NCBI GenBank assembly: GCA_934277615.1
Contig: CAKQUV010000007.1
Span: forward strand, 7,843 to 71,842
Length of the DNA: 64,000 nt
Origin: an uncultured Clostridia bacterium
Lineage (GTDB): Bacteria > Bacillota > Clostridia > Christensenellales > CAG-917
Direction: 5' to 3'
Shown: positions 27,641 to 38,160 of the stretch, piece after piece
Position numbering within the stretch: position 1 is the first letter of the stretch
How the letters are laid out: each line of letters starts with the position of its first letter
Position numbers and translations under genes: made by a program
Notes under the pieces: generated by a model
What the model saw: the letters and a program-made list of their open reading frames with translations, nothing else
The model's database searches: none
What the model was told of the DNA's origin: nothing

Positions 27641-30600
27641 TTACATAATGGTGCGTTTGAGCACAAACGCCAGTCCTGCAAGCGCAAGAGTCGATGCAAA
27701 CGCGATTGCAAAGCCGATATTATCGGTTGAATCTTTGAGCGGCGCGACTTGTTCGGTTATCGTGTTGCGATACTCGTTGTACGACGCTTTGAATGCGTCG
27801 AGTTTCGTCGTGTCGAGAATTGCTCTGTCGCTTGCTTGCAATGCGTCCATTTGCTCGATAACGTTCTTAACCGCGTCTATCGCGTTTACGCTGAACACGT
27901 CCGGCAATGCGTCGATAAGCGCTTGCACTGCTTTGACTTTCTCGCTTGCGTTTGCGAATTTGAGATTTCTTATCGTCGTCTTTGCGTCTTGCACCGCTTT
28001 GACAAGAGCGTTCCACTCTGCCTTGTCATAGCCGTATTCCGTCGGATCTTGCGTAACGGAGTTGTATGCGGTAAGCGCGTCGACCACAAGTTGTTCGTTT
28101 ACAAGGGTTACGTTTTGGAGCGCAGCCACTTGTTTTGCATAGTCGTAGAACTCAATCAAGCTCTTTTCCATTGCCTCGTAGTCGCTTCTAAGCGCGTCGT
28201 CGACGCTGCCGAAGTACACGAGATATACCAGCGAATCGTATCCTTCAACGTTTGCGTTGGAAGGCAAAATCATGGAAATCGGTTTCTTCTTTCCAAGCAA
28301 GTCGATGAAGTTGAAATACGCAAGTTCGTATTGGAAGATATCGAATTGATTGTGGAGCAATTCATATCCCGGATCGCTGGAATTGAGCGTTGCTTCCTTG
28401 TTGTAGCAATTTTCCATTGCAGGAGCGATAATCGACTTGAATTCCACGCTGTTAAGCGCCGTATATCCGTAGAATGCGTATTGACCGATGCGTTTAAGAC
28501 CGTCCGGGAGAACGATTGACGTAACATAGGTATTTGCGTTGCCTGCATAATCGTCAATGCGTACCGTGCCGTCCATTACGACGAGTTCTTTCTTGCGCAT
28601 TGCACCCGGCACCGCTTTGAGTTCGTATTTGCCGGACGCGAGCTTGACGTAGAGCGCGCCGTCGTTCAAAAGCGCATAATCGTTTATCTTTCCGTCTGCG
28701 GAAGTTACGTTTTGACCGTTTTCGTAGCGACCGAAGATTGAAAGCATCGTGCATCCGTAGAATGCGCCTTTACCCACGCTTTCGAGATCGGACGAGAACG
28801 TGAACGCTGAAAGCATTGCGGATCTTTCAAATGCGGAGTCGCCGATTGTTTTGAGTTTAGGAGCATTGAAAGCAATGATATTCGTCGCTTGGAATGCATA
28901 GTTGCCTATCGTTTCGAGTTTGTCCGCATTCACCGTTCTCGAAAGTCCCGTTTGAGCAAACGCACCCTCGCCCACAGACGCGACGTTTGCGATGTCCACG
29001 CTTGAAAGCGGAGCGAGCGTAAAGGCATATTTGCCGATTTTAGTTACGTTTGCAAGATTGACCGTCGCAAGCGAGGAGCAACCGCCGAACATATAATCGG
29101 GGATACTCGTCATATTGTCGGGAAGTTGCGCCGATTTAAGAGCGGAGCAATATGCAAACGCATAGTTCCCCACCTTCGTTACGGACGACGGGATGACAAT
29201 ACTTTCGAGTTTTGCGTTGTAAAGAAACGCCATTTCGCCGATTTCTTTGAGCGTATCGGGCAATTCGATTGATACAAAGCACGGAGCAGTTCCGTATTGG
29301 CTGTAACGTCCGAATGCGCAATCGCCGATAACTTCAACGACGGGCACGTAGACCTCGGAAAGTCCCGCGCAGTCTGCAAAGGCATAATCGCCGATGTTCT
29401 TGACGTTTGCGAGATTTGCTTTCATCAGTGCGGTGCAACCGTAGAACGCTTCTCTCTCGATTGTGTCGTCAGTCTTTGAAAGGTCGATTGTATGAAGTTT
29501 CGTATCGTTTGCGAAACAGCCTTGTCCGATGTGGACGTTTCCGCCTTCGGGCATATTTACCGTTTCAAGAAGTTTGCAGCTTTGGAACACGCCGAGATTG
29601 AGCACAACGTTTGCGCCGAGCGTAACCGTTTTAACGCTCGAATTGAGGAACGCGCCCTCACCCACTACCGCGTTTTCGCCGATAGAAACGTTTGTAATCG
29701 CAGTATTGACAAATGCATATTCGCCGATGTTCGCCACTTTGTCGAGGTTGACCGCCTCTTTAAGCGACGAGCATGCCGCAAATGCTCTCTTGCCGACCGT
29801 TGCGCCGCCTTCGGATGCAAACGTTACTTTTGTGAGCGTATCGCAACCTGCAAACGCAAACGCGCCGATTGCGGTATCTTTGCTCTCAAACGTTACGCTG
29901 TTCACTTTCACGCCCGCAAACGCGCTGTTTGCGATAGCGGTATATTTTGCTTCGACAACCAAATCTCCGTATTCAACGCCGACCGCCGCCAAAATAACGG
30001 TGTTCCCGTCCTTTGAAAGCAAATAATTGCCGTCCGAGGAATAGCTTTCGTTGCCTGCCGCGACTTCAAACGCGGAAAGCGCGGTGTCCTTAAACACAAA
30101 GCCTTCGATTTGTTTGATTTTTGTATTTGCGCCAAACACGACTTTCTCGAGTGCGGAACACTTGTAGAACGCATAAGCGTCTATTTGAACTTCGCAATCG
30201 GGAAGAGTGATTGTTCGGAGCGCCGTAGAGTTGTAGAACGCTTGCTCGCCGATGACGTTCACGCTGCTTCTGATATCTACGTTCGTAAGCGACGGGCAAT
30301 CGCTGAATGCGCCCTTACCTATCGACAACAAGTCGTTGTGTATAGCTACGTTTTCGAGGCTGTCGCATCTTGCAAAGCAGTATTCGGGGATAAACGTGCG
30401 TTGGTTGTAGATATCCACGCTCGTAAGTCCGGACTTTGCGAACATTGCATAGGAAAGTTGCGTTGATTTGTCAAGAACTACGCTCGTAAGAGCCGTACAG
30501 TCCTTAAACGCTTCTTTGCCCGTATTGCGCAATTCGGTAAGATTTGCGCTCGTAAGAGCCGTGCAGTATTCAAATGCGTTTGCGCCGATACTCAAAACTT

Positions 30601-33600
30601 TTGCTAGGTTGATATTTGTGAGCGCCTTGCAGTTTTTGAATGCTGACGCGCCGATAACTTCCACTTTGCTTTGAGTGAGGTCGTTGCCCTCAACCAAAGT
30701 GCCGTCCTCTTTGACGACGTTTACGGTTTCAAGTTTCTTATCGCCGCAGAATGCGAATTCGCGTATATATTTGACAGAATCGGGGATTGTTACCGATTTG
30801 AGCCCCGTGCAGTTGTAGAAGGCGTATTTTTTGATTTCCTCGACGCCTTTGGGGATAACCACGCTCGTTACGCTTGTGTTGGAAGCGGGGATTTTGTTGG
30901 CGTCGTAATCGTCCTCGTCAAGCTCCACCGAGTTGTCCGTTTCGTACAGACAGAACGCAAACGCGCCGATGTACAAAATGCCTTCGTCGTCGGGGATAAC
31001 GACGTTTCCGCCAAGCCCCTTATACGCGATGAGTTCACGGTTTTCAATGACAAATTCGTTTTTGACTCTTATCGTAACCGACGCTTGGATGTAGGAATTT
31101 TTCGGCTTGACCGTAATGATTGCGGAGCCTTCTTTGAGTGCGGTTACTTCGCCCTTTTCGTTGACTTGCGCGATATTGGTATTGTTAGAGGAATACTCGA
31201 ACTCGTATTTATCCGCCACGTACCACGGCTCGACGTCGTAGTTGAGCCTGATTTTCTCACCCGGGTACAATCCGATATCCGGCGCGGACGCCACAAATCT
31301 TCTATCTCCCGTCTTGCCTATCTCGCTGGTTTGCGCCGCGCGAGAGTATGCAAACAACGTATCGTAATATGAGAATCTGACGTCTTTGAGCGTCGCTTTG
31401 TTGTAGTCGTCGGCAACCGATTGAAGGGATATATCGCTCGTCGAGGCAAACACCTCGGACGCACTCGTAGCCGCCGCCTCTTCGTCCGAGGAGGACGCCC
31501 TCTTTTTGACGTTGATTATGATAACCGCTTGGTTGAGATCCATTTGTTCTCTCACCGTTACGGTTGCTTTGCCCTCTGCAATGCACTTGACGAGACCGTT
31601 CTTGACTTGAAGAACGTTATCGTTGGAAGACGACCAGGACAAATATTTCAAATAGTCCTTATTCTCGTCAACGCTGTCGTCGCCCGTTGCAAGATATTGC
31701 GTGAGGTCAATCACTTCATTCTCGTATGCGGACAAAATGATGAGATCCGCGCCGTCCATCGTGCCGTCTTTGGTAAACTTAAAGTCGCCTTTCGTTCCCG
31801 GAAGTTGGCAAAGGAAGATGTTTGAGTTGAGCGCATAGTCGTCAATCGAGAATGCGAGCGCGCTTGTAATCAAAGCGTCGTTGCCGATATCTTTGAGGTA
31901 GTCCGTTATCTCGAATTTTACAGTGTTGTCCTTGCCCTTTTCGCTGTAAACGGGGATAGGATTCTTCGTAAGGAAGGAATAACTACTGCTCGACGTAAAG
32001 ATAACCGGGGTTATCGATTGCACGTATTGATTGTCGTAGACAACCATATTGATATAGTATCTGTCCTTTTTGAGAGTACGGTCGTACTTCTTTTCGTACG
32101 TAACGCTCTTGATAACGGGAGCTTCGTCGTCTGCCGTGAAATCGAAGCCGAAACTGTTTCTGACGTTCTTTGCGGCACCGCCGTCACCGTAGTCAAGCTC
32201 GCCTTTCATCTCAAAGGTATACTCGGCGTTGTTCACGAGGCCGTTTGCCAAAGACTTGAACTTGAGTTGCTCGTAATAAGGCATCGGACTTCCACCGTGG
32301 GAATATGCCTTGGTTGCGTTGTAGTCGACGTGTTCCCAAACGACCTTGCCCGTGGCTTTGTCTTTTATGGTAAACGTCATCGTCTTTGCGCCTCTCAAAA
32401 GGCCCGCATATACCACCGAGATACCGTCTATCGTGCCGAGAATGTTGGACACTGCGATATGCTCTTCCGTTGCGGGAATTTCGTCGTATTTGTCGGTATC
32501 GACGTCATACAAATACGTTCCGAGAGGGATTATATAGTTGTAGAAGTACGAGCCGTAAGGCGTTGACGCAAGATAATCCGCTTTGATTTTATCTTCGTCG
32601 TCAATGGACTTGTCGTGTGCCTCTGACTCCACTTCATAGTAGGTTTTGTCAAACATCGGAGCTTCTGTCCAATCGCCGTAGAATGCGAGGAACGGCACGT
32701 TGAGGTCGACGTTTTTCGCGCTCGCGGTTTCTTCGCCCGTCTGCTTGAGTTTTATAAATCCTTCCACGTACATGCCGTACGGGAAGAGTTTTTCGATGAG
32801 TTTCTTTTCTTGGTTTGTGAGAGTATAAGTAACTTTCACTTTTGCCGTTGCGCCTGCGTTTACGGTGAGTTTGTTTCCGTCAAGCGTTCCGCCCTCTACA
32901 ATCTCGAAATTCTTTACTCCTTCGAGAATTTGCGGAGTTTCCGCAACGTGCTTATCGTCGGATGAGGATACGCTTTCCGTCATTCCCACAAGCGACAAAT
33001 CGTACGTCAACACGTCGCTTGAGATGTTGACGACGTTGAAAGACATCTCGTACAAGCCCGTTCTTTGCGGATCGTCAAAGAGTTCTATCTTCGTGCGATC
33101 TTTGGTGTATGCGTTGCCTTCTTTGTCTTTTGCGTCAACTGTGAGGTACGCTCTTGTCGCGACGAGATTCTTGAGGCTGGCAAGACCTGCGCCCTGTTTG
33201 CGCGGCGAATACGGATTTCCCTCTTCGTTGAGAGCAATCGTTGCCGTGGACATCAACATTTGGTTGGTGAGGACGGAGATTTCCTTCCAACTCTTCTCGG
33301 GATATCTTTCTTTGAGGTATTGTCTAATAAGAACCACGATACCGCAAAGGTTGGGCGTTGCCATAGACGTACCGCTCAACTCGTCGTATTTATTGCCTGG
33401 CACTGCGGACTTGATGTTGCCGCCGTGTGCGGTGATTTCGGGTTTAAGTTCGAGCGACGGAGTCGGACCCCAGCTTGAGAAGTCGGACATAAACGGACCT
33501 GCTTGGTTGCTGTATGCAATCGTGAGCGTACCGCTCTTCTTTGCCGCAAGCTTGGTGCCGTTATCCTTGGATATGGAAATTGTGGGGATATGGTCGCTCT

Positions 33601-35239
33601 TGCCCATCGACATGGAGATATCGCCGTCGATGTTGTTGTATATGATACATGCCACAGCGCCTGCGGATTTTGCATAGCGCGCTTTTTCTTCAAACGTATT
33701 GTCGCCACGTCTTACAAGTGCGATTTTGCCGTTTACGTTGATGCCGGTATAGCTTGTTCTGCCGCCTGTGCCGGGGATTGTAACGTATTCGAATTCTTTT
33801 GCAAAGCCCTCAACAACGCCGAGCTCTTTGAAGAAATCGTTTTCTTCGCCCGTGATGGAGTTGGACTCTTTGAAGAAGATTACGTCAGTGCCGTTTCCAA
33901 CCATATATTTGCTCTTTGTTCCGCTGATAGACGCAACCGAGAGGCAAGCTTCGTACGTGGAAGGAGAACCTACGGTACCGGAGTCGGGATTGGTAACCAT
34001 GTTTGTGTTGCCTTGCTCGCCGCCAAAGCCCGTGCTGTAGCTGTTACTCGCAGCAGTAAGAACGCTGATACCGCTTTCGTTGAGTTTGTCGTAAATGGTG
34101 TTTACGTTCACTTCGTCCACTTCTCTCGAAAAACCGCAAGAAGAACCGAGCGACATATTGATGCAGTCGACGTTGAGTAAAACCGCGTCCTCCAAAGCAA
34201 GCAAAATATCTTCCGTCTTACCGCCCGTGCTCAAATCCGGGAAAACCTTCATAAGCACAAGTTGAGTATCCACCGCAACGCCCGTGATAACGTCGTCTTT
34301 GCCGCCGATAATGCCCGCAACGTGCGTGCCGTGCTCTGAATCGAACGGGAAAACGTTGATATCCTTGTCTGCGTAGTCGTATGCAAACGGAATCTTTTTG
34401 GACACGTAAACCTTGTCAACGTCGATGTCCGCAGTGTATTTTGCAGCGTTCGTTTTCGCCAAAACGCTCTTTATATCCTCTTTTGAGAAGGATATTTCGT
34501 CTGCCGCAAGATCTCTTTGGAACACCGTGTGAGTGCAATCGAAACCGCTGTCCAGAATAGCAACCGACGTATTTTTGCCCGTAATGGCGTTGCCGTCCTT
34601 ATCGAAAATACTTGACGAGTTGAAAATACCCGTTTCGTACACGTCGACGAGGTTGATGATAGAGGAAGCGCCCGTCGAGGACGTGGATTGCGGACGGTTG
34701 TACGTATCGCTGATGATGACGCTTTTCACGCCGCTTGCATTTTCGAGCGCGCGCAAATTGCCGTACTTAATCGTTGCGGCAAAACCGTTCATAATCGTCT
34801 CATAACTGCACTTGACGTTTTCAATCAAGCCGTTTTGCGTAAGGCGTCTTATGGCGTCCTCTTGCTGCGCTTGCAAATAAATACGCTTATTAGAGCCCGC
34901 CTCGCTCGCGGCATACTCGGCAACGCTTGCGTAATCGTCCGAATATTCGTCGATATAGTCGTCGATGAGGGCTTTGCCTTCGAGCGAAACCATAACGACT
35001 ATTTCGTCCGTGTCGAGATAGCCTTTGTTCTCTTTGAGGTAATCGGCTTTGATGCGATCCAACAATTCATCTTGCGTGAGTTTCAAACCCGTGTTGAAAA
35101 CGCGCAAGTTTTGATAGGTCGCAACTTCCGTATTACCGTCGGATATATTGCCTGCGTTTGCGCCGCACGCCGCCAGCGTGAACACCGACAGCGAGATGAG
35201 CGCAACCATCAGGCAAAAGCTGATTAGTTTCCTTTTCAT
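27641..35239 (-). CDS. Giant cell-surface subtilisin-like protease with BspA-type leucine-rich repeats (2532 aa)
   Basis: A secreted S8 serine protease. The signal peptide ends in TLAAC (Cys25). A propeptide-like region is followed by the catalytic domain with Asp230 (VAILDSGFD), His303 (EHGTHVAGI) and Ser625 (SGTSMATPN). A PA domain (about 495-570) is inserted between His and Ser, as in lactocepin and C5a peptidase. Then come beta domains, a Big_2-like domain (about 1180-1260) and another near 1350, a long LRR_5/BspA array (about 1400-2270, units like IGxxAFxxCxxLxxVxIP), a helical region and a C-terminal membrane helix (about 2506-2528). It probably degrades host or dietary proteins at the surface. 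A weak promoter (TTGAAG-17-AATAAT) lies at 35270-35298. The Opp importer genes lie directly upstream. Confidence 0.93.
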   Translation of the reverse strand: MKRKLISFCLMVALISLSVFTLAACGANAGNISDGNTEVATYQNLRVFNTGLKLTQDELLDRIKADYLKENKGYLDTDEIVVMVSLEGKALIDDYIDEYSDDYASVAEYAASEAGSNKRIYLQAQQEDAIRRLTQNGLIENVKCSYETIMNGFAATIKYGNLRALENASGVKSVIISDTYNRPQSTSSTGASSIINLVDVYETGIFNSSSIFDKDGNAITGKNTSVAILDSGFDCTHTVFQRDLAADEISFSKEDIKSVLAKTNAAKYTADIDVDKVYVSKKIPFAYDYADKDINVFPFDSEHGTHVAGIIGGKDDVITGVAVDTQLVLMKVFPDLSTGGKTEDILLALEDAVLLNVDCINMSLGSSCGFSREVDEVNVNTIYDKLNESGISVLTAASNSYSTGFGGEQGNTNMVTNPDSGTVGSPSTYEACLSVASISGTKSKYMVGNGTDVIFFKESNSITGEENDFFKELGVVEGFAKEFEYVTIPGTGGRTSYTGINVNGKIALVRRGDNTFEEKARYAKSAGAVACIIYNNIDGDISMSMGKSDHIPTISISKDNGTKLAAKKSGTLTIAYSNQAGPFMSDFSSWGPTPSLELKPEITAHGGNIKSAVPGNKYDELSGTSMATPNLCGIVVLIRQYLKERYPEKSWKEISVLTNQMLMSTATIALNEEGNPYSPRKQGAGLASLKNLVATRAYLTVDAKDKEGNAYTKDRTKIELFDDPQRTGLYEMSFNVVNISSDVLTYDLSLVGMTESVSSSDDKHVAETPQILEGVKNFEIVEGGTLDGNKLTVNAGATAKVKVTYTLTNQEKKLIEKLFPYGMYVEGFIKLKQTGEETASAKNVDLNVPFLAFYGDWTEAPMFDKTYYEVESEAHDKSIDDEDKIKADYLASTPYGSYFYNYIIPLGTYLYDVDTDKYDEIPATEEHIAVSNILGTIDGISVVYAGLLRGAKTMTFTIKDKATGKVVWEHVDYNATKAYSHGGSPMPYYEQLKFKSLANGLVNNAEYTFEMKGELDYGDGGAAKNVRNSFGFDFTADDEAPVIKSVTYEKKYDRTLKKDRYYINMVVYDNQYVQSITPVIFTSSSSYSFLTKNPIPVYSEKGKDNTVKFEITDYLKDIGNDALITSALAFSIDDYALNSNIFLCQLPGTKGDFKFTKDGTMDGADLIILSAYENEVIDLTQYLATGDDSVDENKDYLKYLSWSSSNDNVLQVKNGLVKCIAEGKATVTVREQMDLNQAVIIINVKKRASSSDEEAAATSASEVFASTSDISLQSVADDYNKATLKDVRFSYYDTLFAYSRAAQTSEIGKTGDRRFVASAPDIGLYPGEKIRLNYDVEPWYVADKYEFEYSSNNTNIAQVNEKGEVTALKEGSAIITVKPKNSYIQASVTIRVKNEFVIENRELIAYKGLGGNVVIPDDEGILYIGAFAFCLYETDNSVELDEDDYDANKIPASNTSVTSVVIPKGVEEIKKYAFYNCTGLKSVTIPDSVKYIREFAFCGDKKLETVNVVKEDGTLVEGNDLTQSKVEVIGASAFKNCKALTNINLAKVLSIGANAFEYCTALTSANLTELRNTGKEAFKDCTALTSVVLDKSTQLSYAMFAKSGLTSVDIYNQRTFIPEYCFARCDSLENVAIHNDLLSIGKGAFSDCPSLTNVDIRSSVNVIGEQAFYNSTALRTITLPDCEVQIDAYAFYKCSALEKVVFGANTKIKQIEGFVFKDTALSAFEVAAGNESYSSDGNYLLSKDGNTVILAAVGVEYGDLVVEAKYTAIANSAFAGVKVNSVTFESKDTAIGAFAFAGCDTLTKVTFASEGGATVGKRAFAACSSLKEAVNLDKVANIGEYAFVNTAITNVSIGENAVVGEGAFLNSSVKTVTLGANVVLNLGVFQSCKLLETVNMPEGGNVHIGQGCFANDTKLHTIDLSKTDDTIEREAFYGCTALMKANLANVKNIGDYAFADCAGLSEVYVPVVEVIGDCAFGRYSQYGTAPCFVSIELPDTLKEIGEMAFLYNAKLESIVIPSSVTKVGNYAFAYCSALKSAQLPDNMTSIPDYMFGGCSSLATVNLANVTKIGKYAFTLAPLSSVDIANVASVGEGAFAQTGLSRTVNADKLETIGNYAFQATNIIAFNAPKLKTIGDSAFERSAMLSAFTFSSDLESVGKGAFYGCTMLSIFGRYENGQNVTSADGKINDYALLNDGALYVKLASGKYELKAVPGAMRKKELVVMDGTVRIDDYAGNANTYVTSIVLPDGLKRIGQYAFYGYTALNSVEFKSIIAPAMENCYNKEATLNSSDPGYELLHNQFDIFQYELAYFNFIDLLGKKKPISMILPSNANVEGYDSLVYLVYFGSVDDALRSDYEAMEKSLIEFYDYAKQVAALQNVTLVNEQLVVDALTAYNSVTQDPTEYGYDKAEWNALVKAVQDAKTTIRNLKFANASEKVKAVQALIDALPDVFSVNAIDAVKNVIEQMDALQASDRAILDTTKLDAFKASYNEYRNTITEQVAPLKDSTDNIGFAIAFASTLALAGLAFVLKRTIM

Positions 35240-35289
35240 ATATATACCTGAAAAATTTTATTACTATATATTATTTATCTATATCTATA

Positions 35290-35577
35290 TCACTTCAACC
35301 AGAAGTATATCGCCACCGCGACCACCGCAAAGCAAGCAAGCACTCCGAACAATATCGGAAGATACGTCGCATACCCTGCTCTGATTGCCGCATGACGTTC
35401 TTTCCTTTCAAGACGAGCCTCTTCCTTGTCCTTGTTTTTCTCTTTTGCAAGGCGGTTGTCGGTTATCTTGTCGGGAATAATGGCGTTCTGACGTCTTACG
35501 CCGTCCATATTGTACAGCGTGCGCCCGTCGTCTTCGACGTATATGACTTTGACTTTTTTCTTATCTTTCTTCTTCAT
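35290..35577 (-). CDS. Small membrane protein (95 aa)
   Basis: A Lys/Arg/Glu-rich N-terminal part (MKKKDKKKVKVIYVEDDG, then a charged helix of about residues 38-65) and one C-terminal membrane helix (LPILFGVLACFAVVAVAIYF). The start overlaps the end of oppF by 17 bp, so it is co-transcribed and probably coupled. No family recognised. It could be an accessory protein to the transporter or a surface-protein biogenesis factor; this is speculation from position. Confidence 0.7.
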   Translation of the reverse strand: MKKKDKKKVKVIYVEDDGRTLYNMDGVRRQNAIIPDKITDNRLAKEKNKDKEEARLERKERHAAIRAGYATYLPILFGVLACFAVVAVAIYFWLK

Positions 35578-36964
35578 CGTTTACGTCGCTTGCGTCCTGG
35601 ACGTTACCGTCCTCGAGCGTATGCGTTATTTCTTGGTTTTGGATGATATCCGCGCCTTTAAAGTCGTTTACGCCGCCGATTTCTTCTTTGATTTCGTCGT
35701 TTTCGACGGGTATAGACTCCTCGGATGCGTCCGTTTTCTTCTTTTTGAGGATTTTCTCAAACGCTTCCCTGATTTTCTTGATTACGTCGTATTCGTCCGC
35801 AATCTCTTTTTGACGCTCTTCCATCTCTTTGACGTGTTCGTACGCCCTGTCGAGCTCTTCTTGTCTGCTCATAATATCCTCGTCGTAGAGGTGACAAGCA
35901 ACAAAGTGTCCGGGCGTTACCTCATGATACTTGGGCTCGATAATCTTGCAAGCGTTCATGCATTGCGAGCAACGAGTATGGAATTTGCAGCCCTTAGGCG
36001 GATTTGCAGGCGACGGGATATCGCCTTCGAGAATAATTCTCTTGCTTTTCACGTCGGGATCCGGCACGGGAACCGCCGAGAACAGCGCCTTTGTGTACGG
36101 ATGAAGCGGATTGTCAAACAACTCGTCCGTATCGCCCTTTTCCATCATATTGCCCAGATACATAACCATAATCTCGTCCGTTATGTACTTGACCACGGAC
36201 AAATCGTGGGAAATGAACACGTAGGTGAGATTCATCGTCTGTTGCAATTCTTTGAGCAAATTGATGATTTGCGCTTGCACGGACACGTCGAGTGCGCTTA
36301 CAGGCTCGTCGCAGATGACCAGATCGGGCTTTACTGCCAACGCTCTTGCGATGCAGATACGTTGTCTTTGACCGCCTGAGAATTCATGCGGATAACGATC
36401 GTAATACTGCTCTTGCAATCCGCACTTCTTCATTATGTCGCGCACGTACGAGGAAACCTCTTCTTTCGGCACGATTTTGTGCACTTTCACAGCTTCCGAA
36501 ATGATGTTGCCGATAGTCATTCTGGGCGGCAAACTGGAGTACGGGTCTTGGAATATCAACTGCATCGACGTTCTGAGCGAACGCATCTTCTTTTTGGAGA
36601 TATTTGTGATATCCTCGCCGTTGTAGTACACTTTTCCGCCGTCGATATCGTACAGTTTGAGAATGGTTCTGCCCATTGTGGTTTTTCCGCAGCCGGATTC
36701 GCCCACGATACCGATAGTCGTGCCTCTTTTGAGTTTGAAACTGACGTGATCCACCGCTTTGAGAGTGGATGTCGGCTTGCCAAACAAAGTGCGAGAAAGC
36801 ACAAAGTGCTTTTGCAAATCGTCCACTTCCAAAATGATGTCGTCTTTCTTGTCTTGTACGTCTTGAAGGGCTGTTTGCTCGCTTGTATCGTCAACGCTTT
36901 CAACGTTTGCGTTTTCTGCGTTTTCGACATCTTCAAACAATTCGTTTTTTTGAATATCGCTCAT
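35561..36964 (-). CDS. oppF: Oligopeptide ABC importer ATPase (OppF-like) with long charged tail
   Basis: A 467-aa ATPase powering peptide import. Walker A GESGCGKTTMG (about residue 90), signature FSGGQRQRI (about 195), Walker B LVICDEPVSALD and H-loop FISHD are all present, so it is catalytically complete. The Cys-rich OppD/F motif CKFHTRCSQCMNAC with a later Cys follows the ATPase domain; in some homologues this binds an Fe-S cluster. Beyond it lie ~125 unusual residues: a coiled coil (about 355-400) and an acidic tail. Normal OppF is ~310-330 aa. The start overlaps the oppD stop by four bases (ATGA). Confidence 0.93.
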   Translation of the reverse strand: MSDIQKNELFEDVENAENANVESVDDTSEQTALQDVQDKKDDIILEVDDLQKHFVLSRTLFGKPTSTLKAVDHVSFKLKRGTTIGIVGESGCGKTTMGRTILKLYDIDGGKVYYNGEDITNISKKKMRSLRTSMQLIFQDPYSSLPPRMTIGNIISEAVKVHKIVPKEEVSSYVRDIMKKCGLQEQYYDRYPHEFSGGQRQRICIARALAVKPDLVICDEPVSALDVSVQAQIINLLKELQQTMNLTYVFISHDLSVVKYITDEIMVMYLGNMMEKGDTDELFDNPLHPYTKALFSAVPVPDPDVKSKRIILEGDIPSPANPPKGCKFHTRCSQCMNACKIIEPKYHEVTPGHFVACHLYDEDIMSRQEELDRAYEHVKEMEERQKEIADEYDVIKKIREAFEKILKKKKTDASEESIPVENDEIKEEIGGVNDFKGADIIQNQEITHTLEDGNVQDASDVNDEEER

Positions 36965-38145
36965 TGTTCATCGCCCTCCTTTTGTTGATACAGATAGCAG
37001 GACACATAGTGAGTGTCGCTGATTTTGATTTCGGGCGGATATTCGCCTTCGCATGCGCCGATGCACTTCGAACATCTGTTCTTAAAGTAGCAAGTGTTCG
37101 GCAAGTTTATCGGGCTCGGGACTTGTCCCGGAATGGAGTAAAGCGGCTCGTTTGACGGGGACGTGATGAGCGGTTTGCTCTTTTGAAGTCCTATCGTGTA
37201 GGGGTGCTTGGGGTCATGGAAGATTTCGCTTGCCGTGCCTTTTTCAATCACTCTGCCCGCGTACATAACCACCACTTCGTCCGCCATTTCCGCAATAACG
37301 CCGAGGTCGTGCGTGATGAGCATAATGGAGCATCCCTCTTTGCGTTGCAAATCCTTCAAAAGTTCGAGAATTTGCGCCTGAATGGTAACGTCGAGTGCCG
37401 TTGTCGGCTCGTCCGCAATGATAAGTTTGGGATCGCCGACGAGAGCCATTGCGATCATAACTCTTTGGCGCATACCGCCCGACAACTCGTGAGGGTATGC
37501 GGCATATACTCTTTCAGGCATCGCAATGCCGACTTTTTTGAGCATCTCGATACTCACCGCTTTTGCGTCTTGTTTGTTTATGGACGGATTGTGCGTGAAG
37601 GACACTTCGTCAAGTTGGAATCCGATCGTAAAGACGGGATTGAGCGAGGTCATCGGCTCTTGGAAAATCATAGTAATGTCTTTTCCGCGCACCTTGTACA
37701 TCTCTTTGGTCGGCATTTTTGCGATGTCGTAAGCAATCTTTTTGCCCTCTTCGTCATAGCCGAGCTCGTCGGAGTTGAATCTTATTTGACCGTCCACAAC
37801 CTGACCTTGCGGCGCTTGCACGAGTTGCATAATCGAGAGCGACGTTACGCTCTTGCCGCAGCCCGACTCGCCCACGACGCCCACGATTTTATTCTTGGGT
37901 ATCTCGAAAGATACGCCGTTGACAGACATAACCGTGCCCGTGTCCGTAAAGAAACAAGTTTTGAGGTTTTCTATTTCGATGAGGTTGTTTTCGTCGCGCA
38001 TAGTGGCGGTATACTCGCTCTTATCGCGTTTTTTGCGCTTTTGCGCTTCGTAATACCTCATCTTTTTGATGTTGTATCTGATTATTTTTCTGCTGTCGCG
38101 TATTGACAGATAATTTGACGCTTTTTTCTTTCTTTCTATCTTCAT
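36961..38145 (-). CDS. oppD: Oligopeptide ABC importer ATPase (OppD-like)
   Basis: ATPase subunit of the same importer, about 394 aa. Walker A GESGCGKSVTS, signature LSGGMRQRV, Walker B LIIADEPTTALD and H-loop LITHD are visible. The C-terminal Cys motif CYFKNRCSKCIGAC fits OppD. About 50 basic residues (KKKASNYLSI to KKRDKSEYTA) precede the ATPase domain, which is unusual. I chose the ATG at 38145 because AGGTGG lies just upstream (a short 4-base spacer). The frame also allows a TTG start at 38160 and internal ATGs after the basic region, so the N-terminus is uncertain. Confidence 0.92.
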   Translation of the reverse strand: MKIERKKKASNYLSIRDSRKIIRYNIKKMRYYEAQKRKKRDKSEYTATMRDENNLIEIENLKTCFFTDTGTVMSVNGVSFEIPKNKIVGVVGESGCGKSVTSLSIMQLVQAPQGQVVDGQIRFNSDELGYDEEGKKIAYDIAKMPTKEMYKVRGKDITMIFQEPMTSLNPVFTIGFQLDEVSFTHNPSINKQDAKAVSIEMLKKVGIAMPERVYAAYPHELSGGMRQRVMIAMALVGDPKLIIADEPTTALDVTIQAQILELLKDLQRKEGCSIMLITHDLGVIAEMADEVVVMYAGRVIEKGTASEIFHDPKHPYTIGLQKSKPLITSPSNEPLYSIPGQVPSPINLPNTCYFKNRCSKCIGACEGEYPPEIKISDTHYVSCYLYQQKEGDEQ

Positions 38146-38160
38146 AAAACCACCTGTCAA

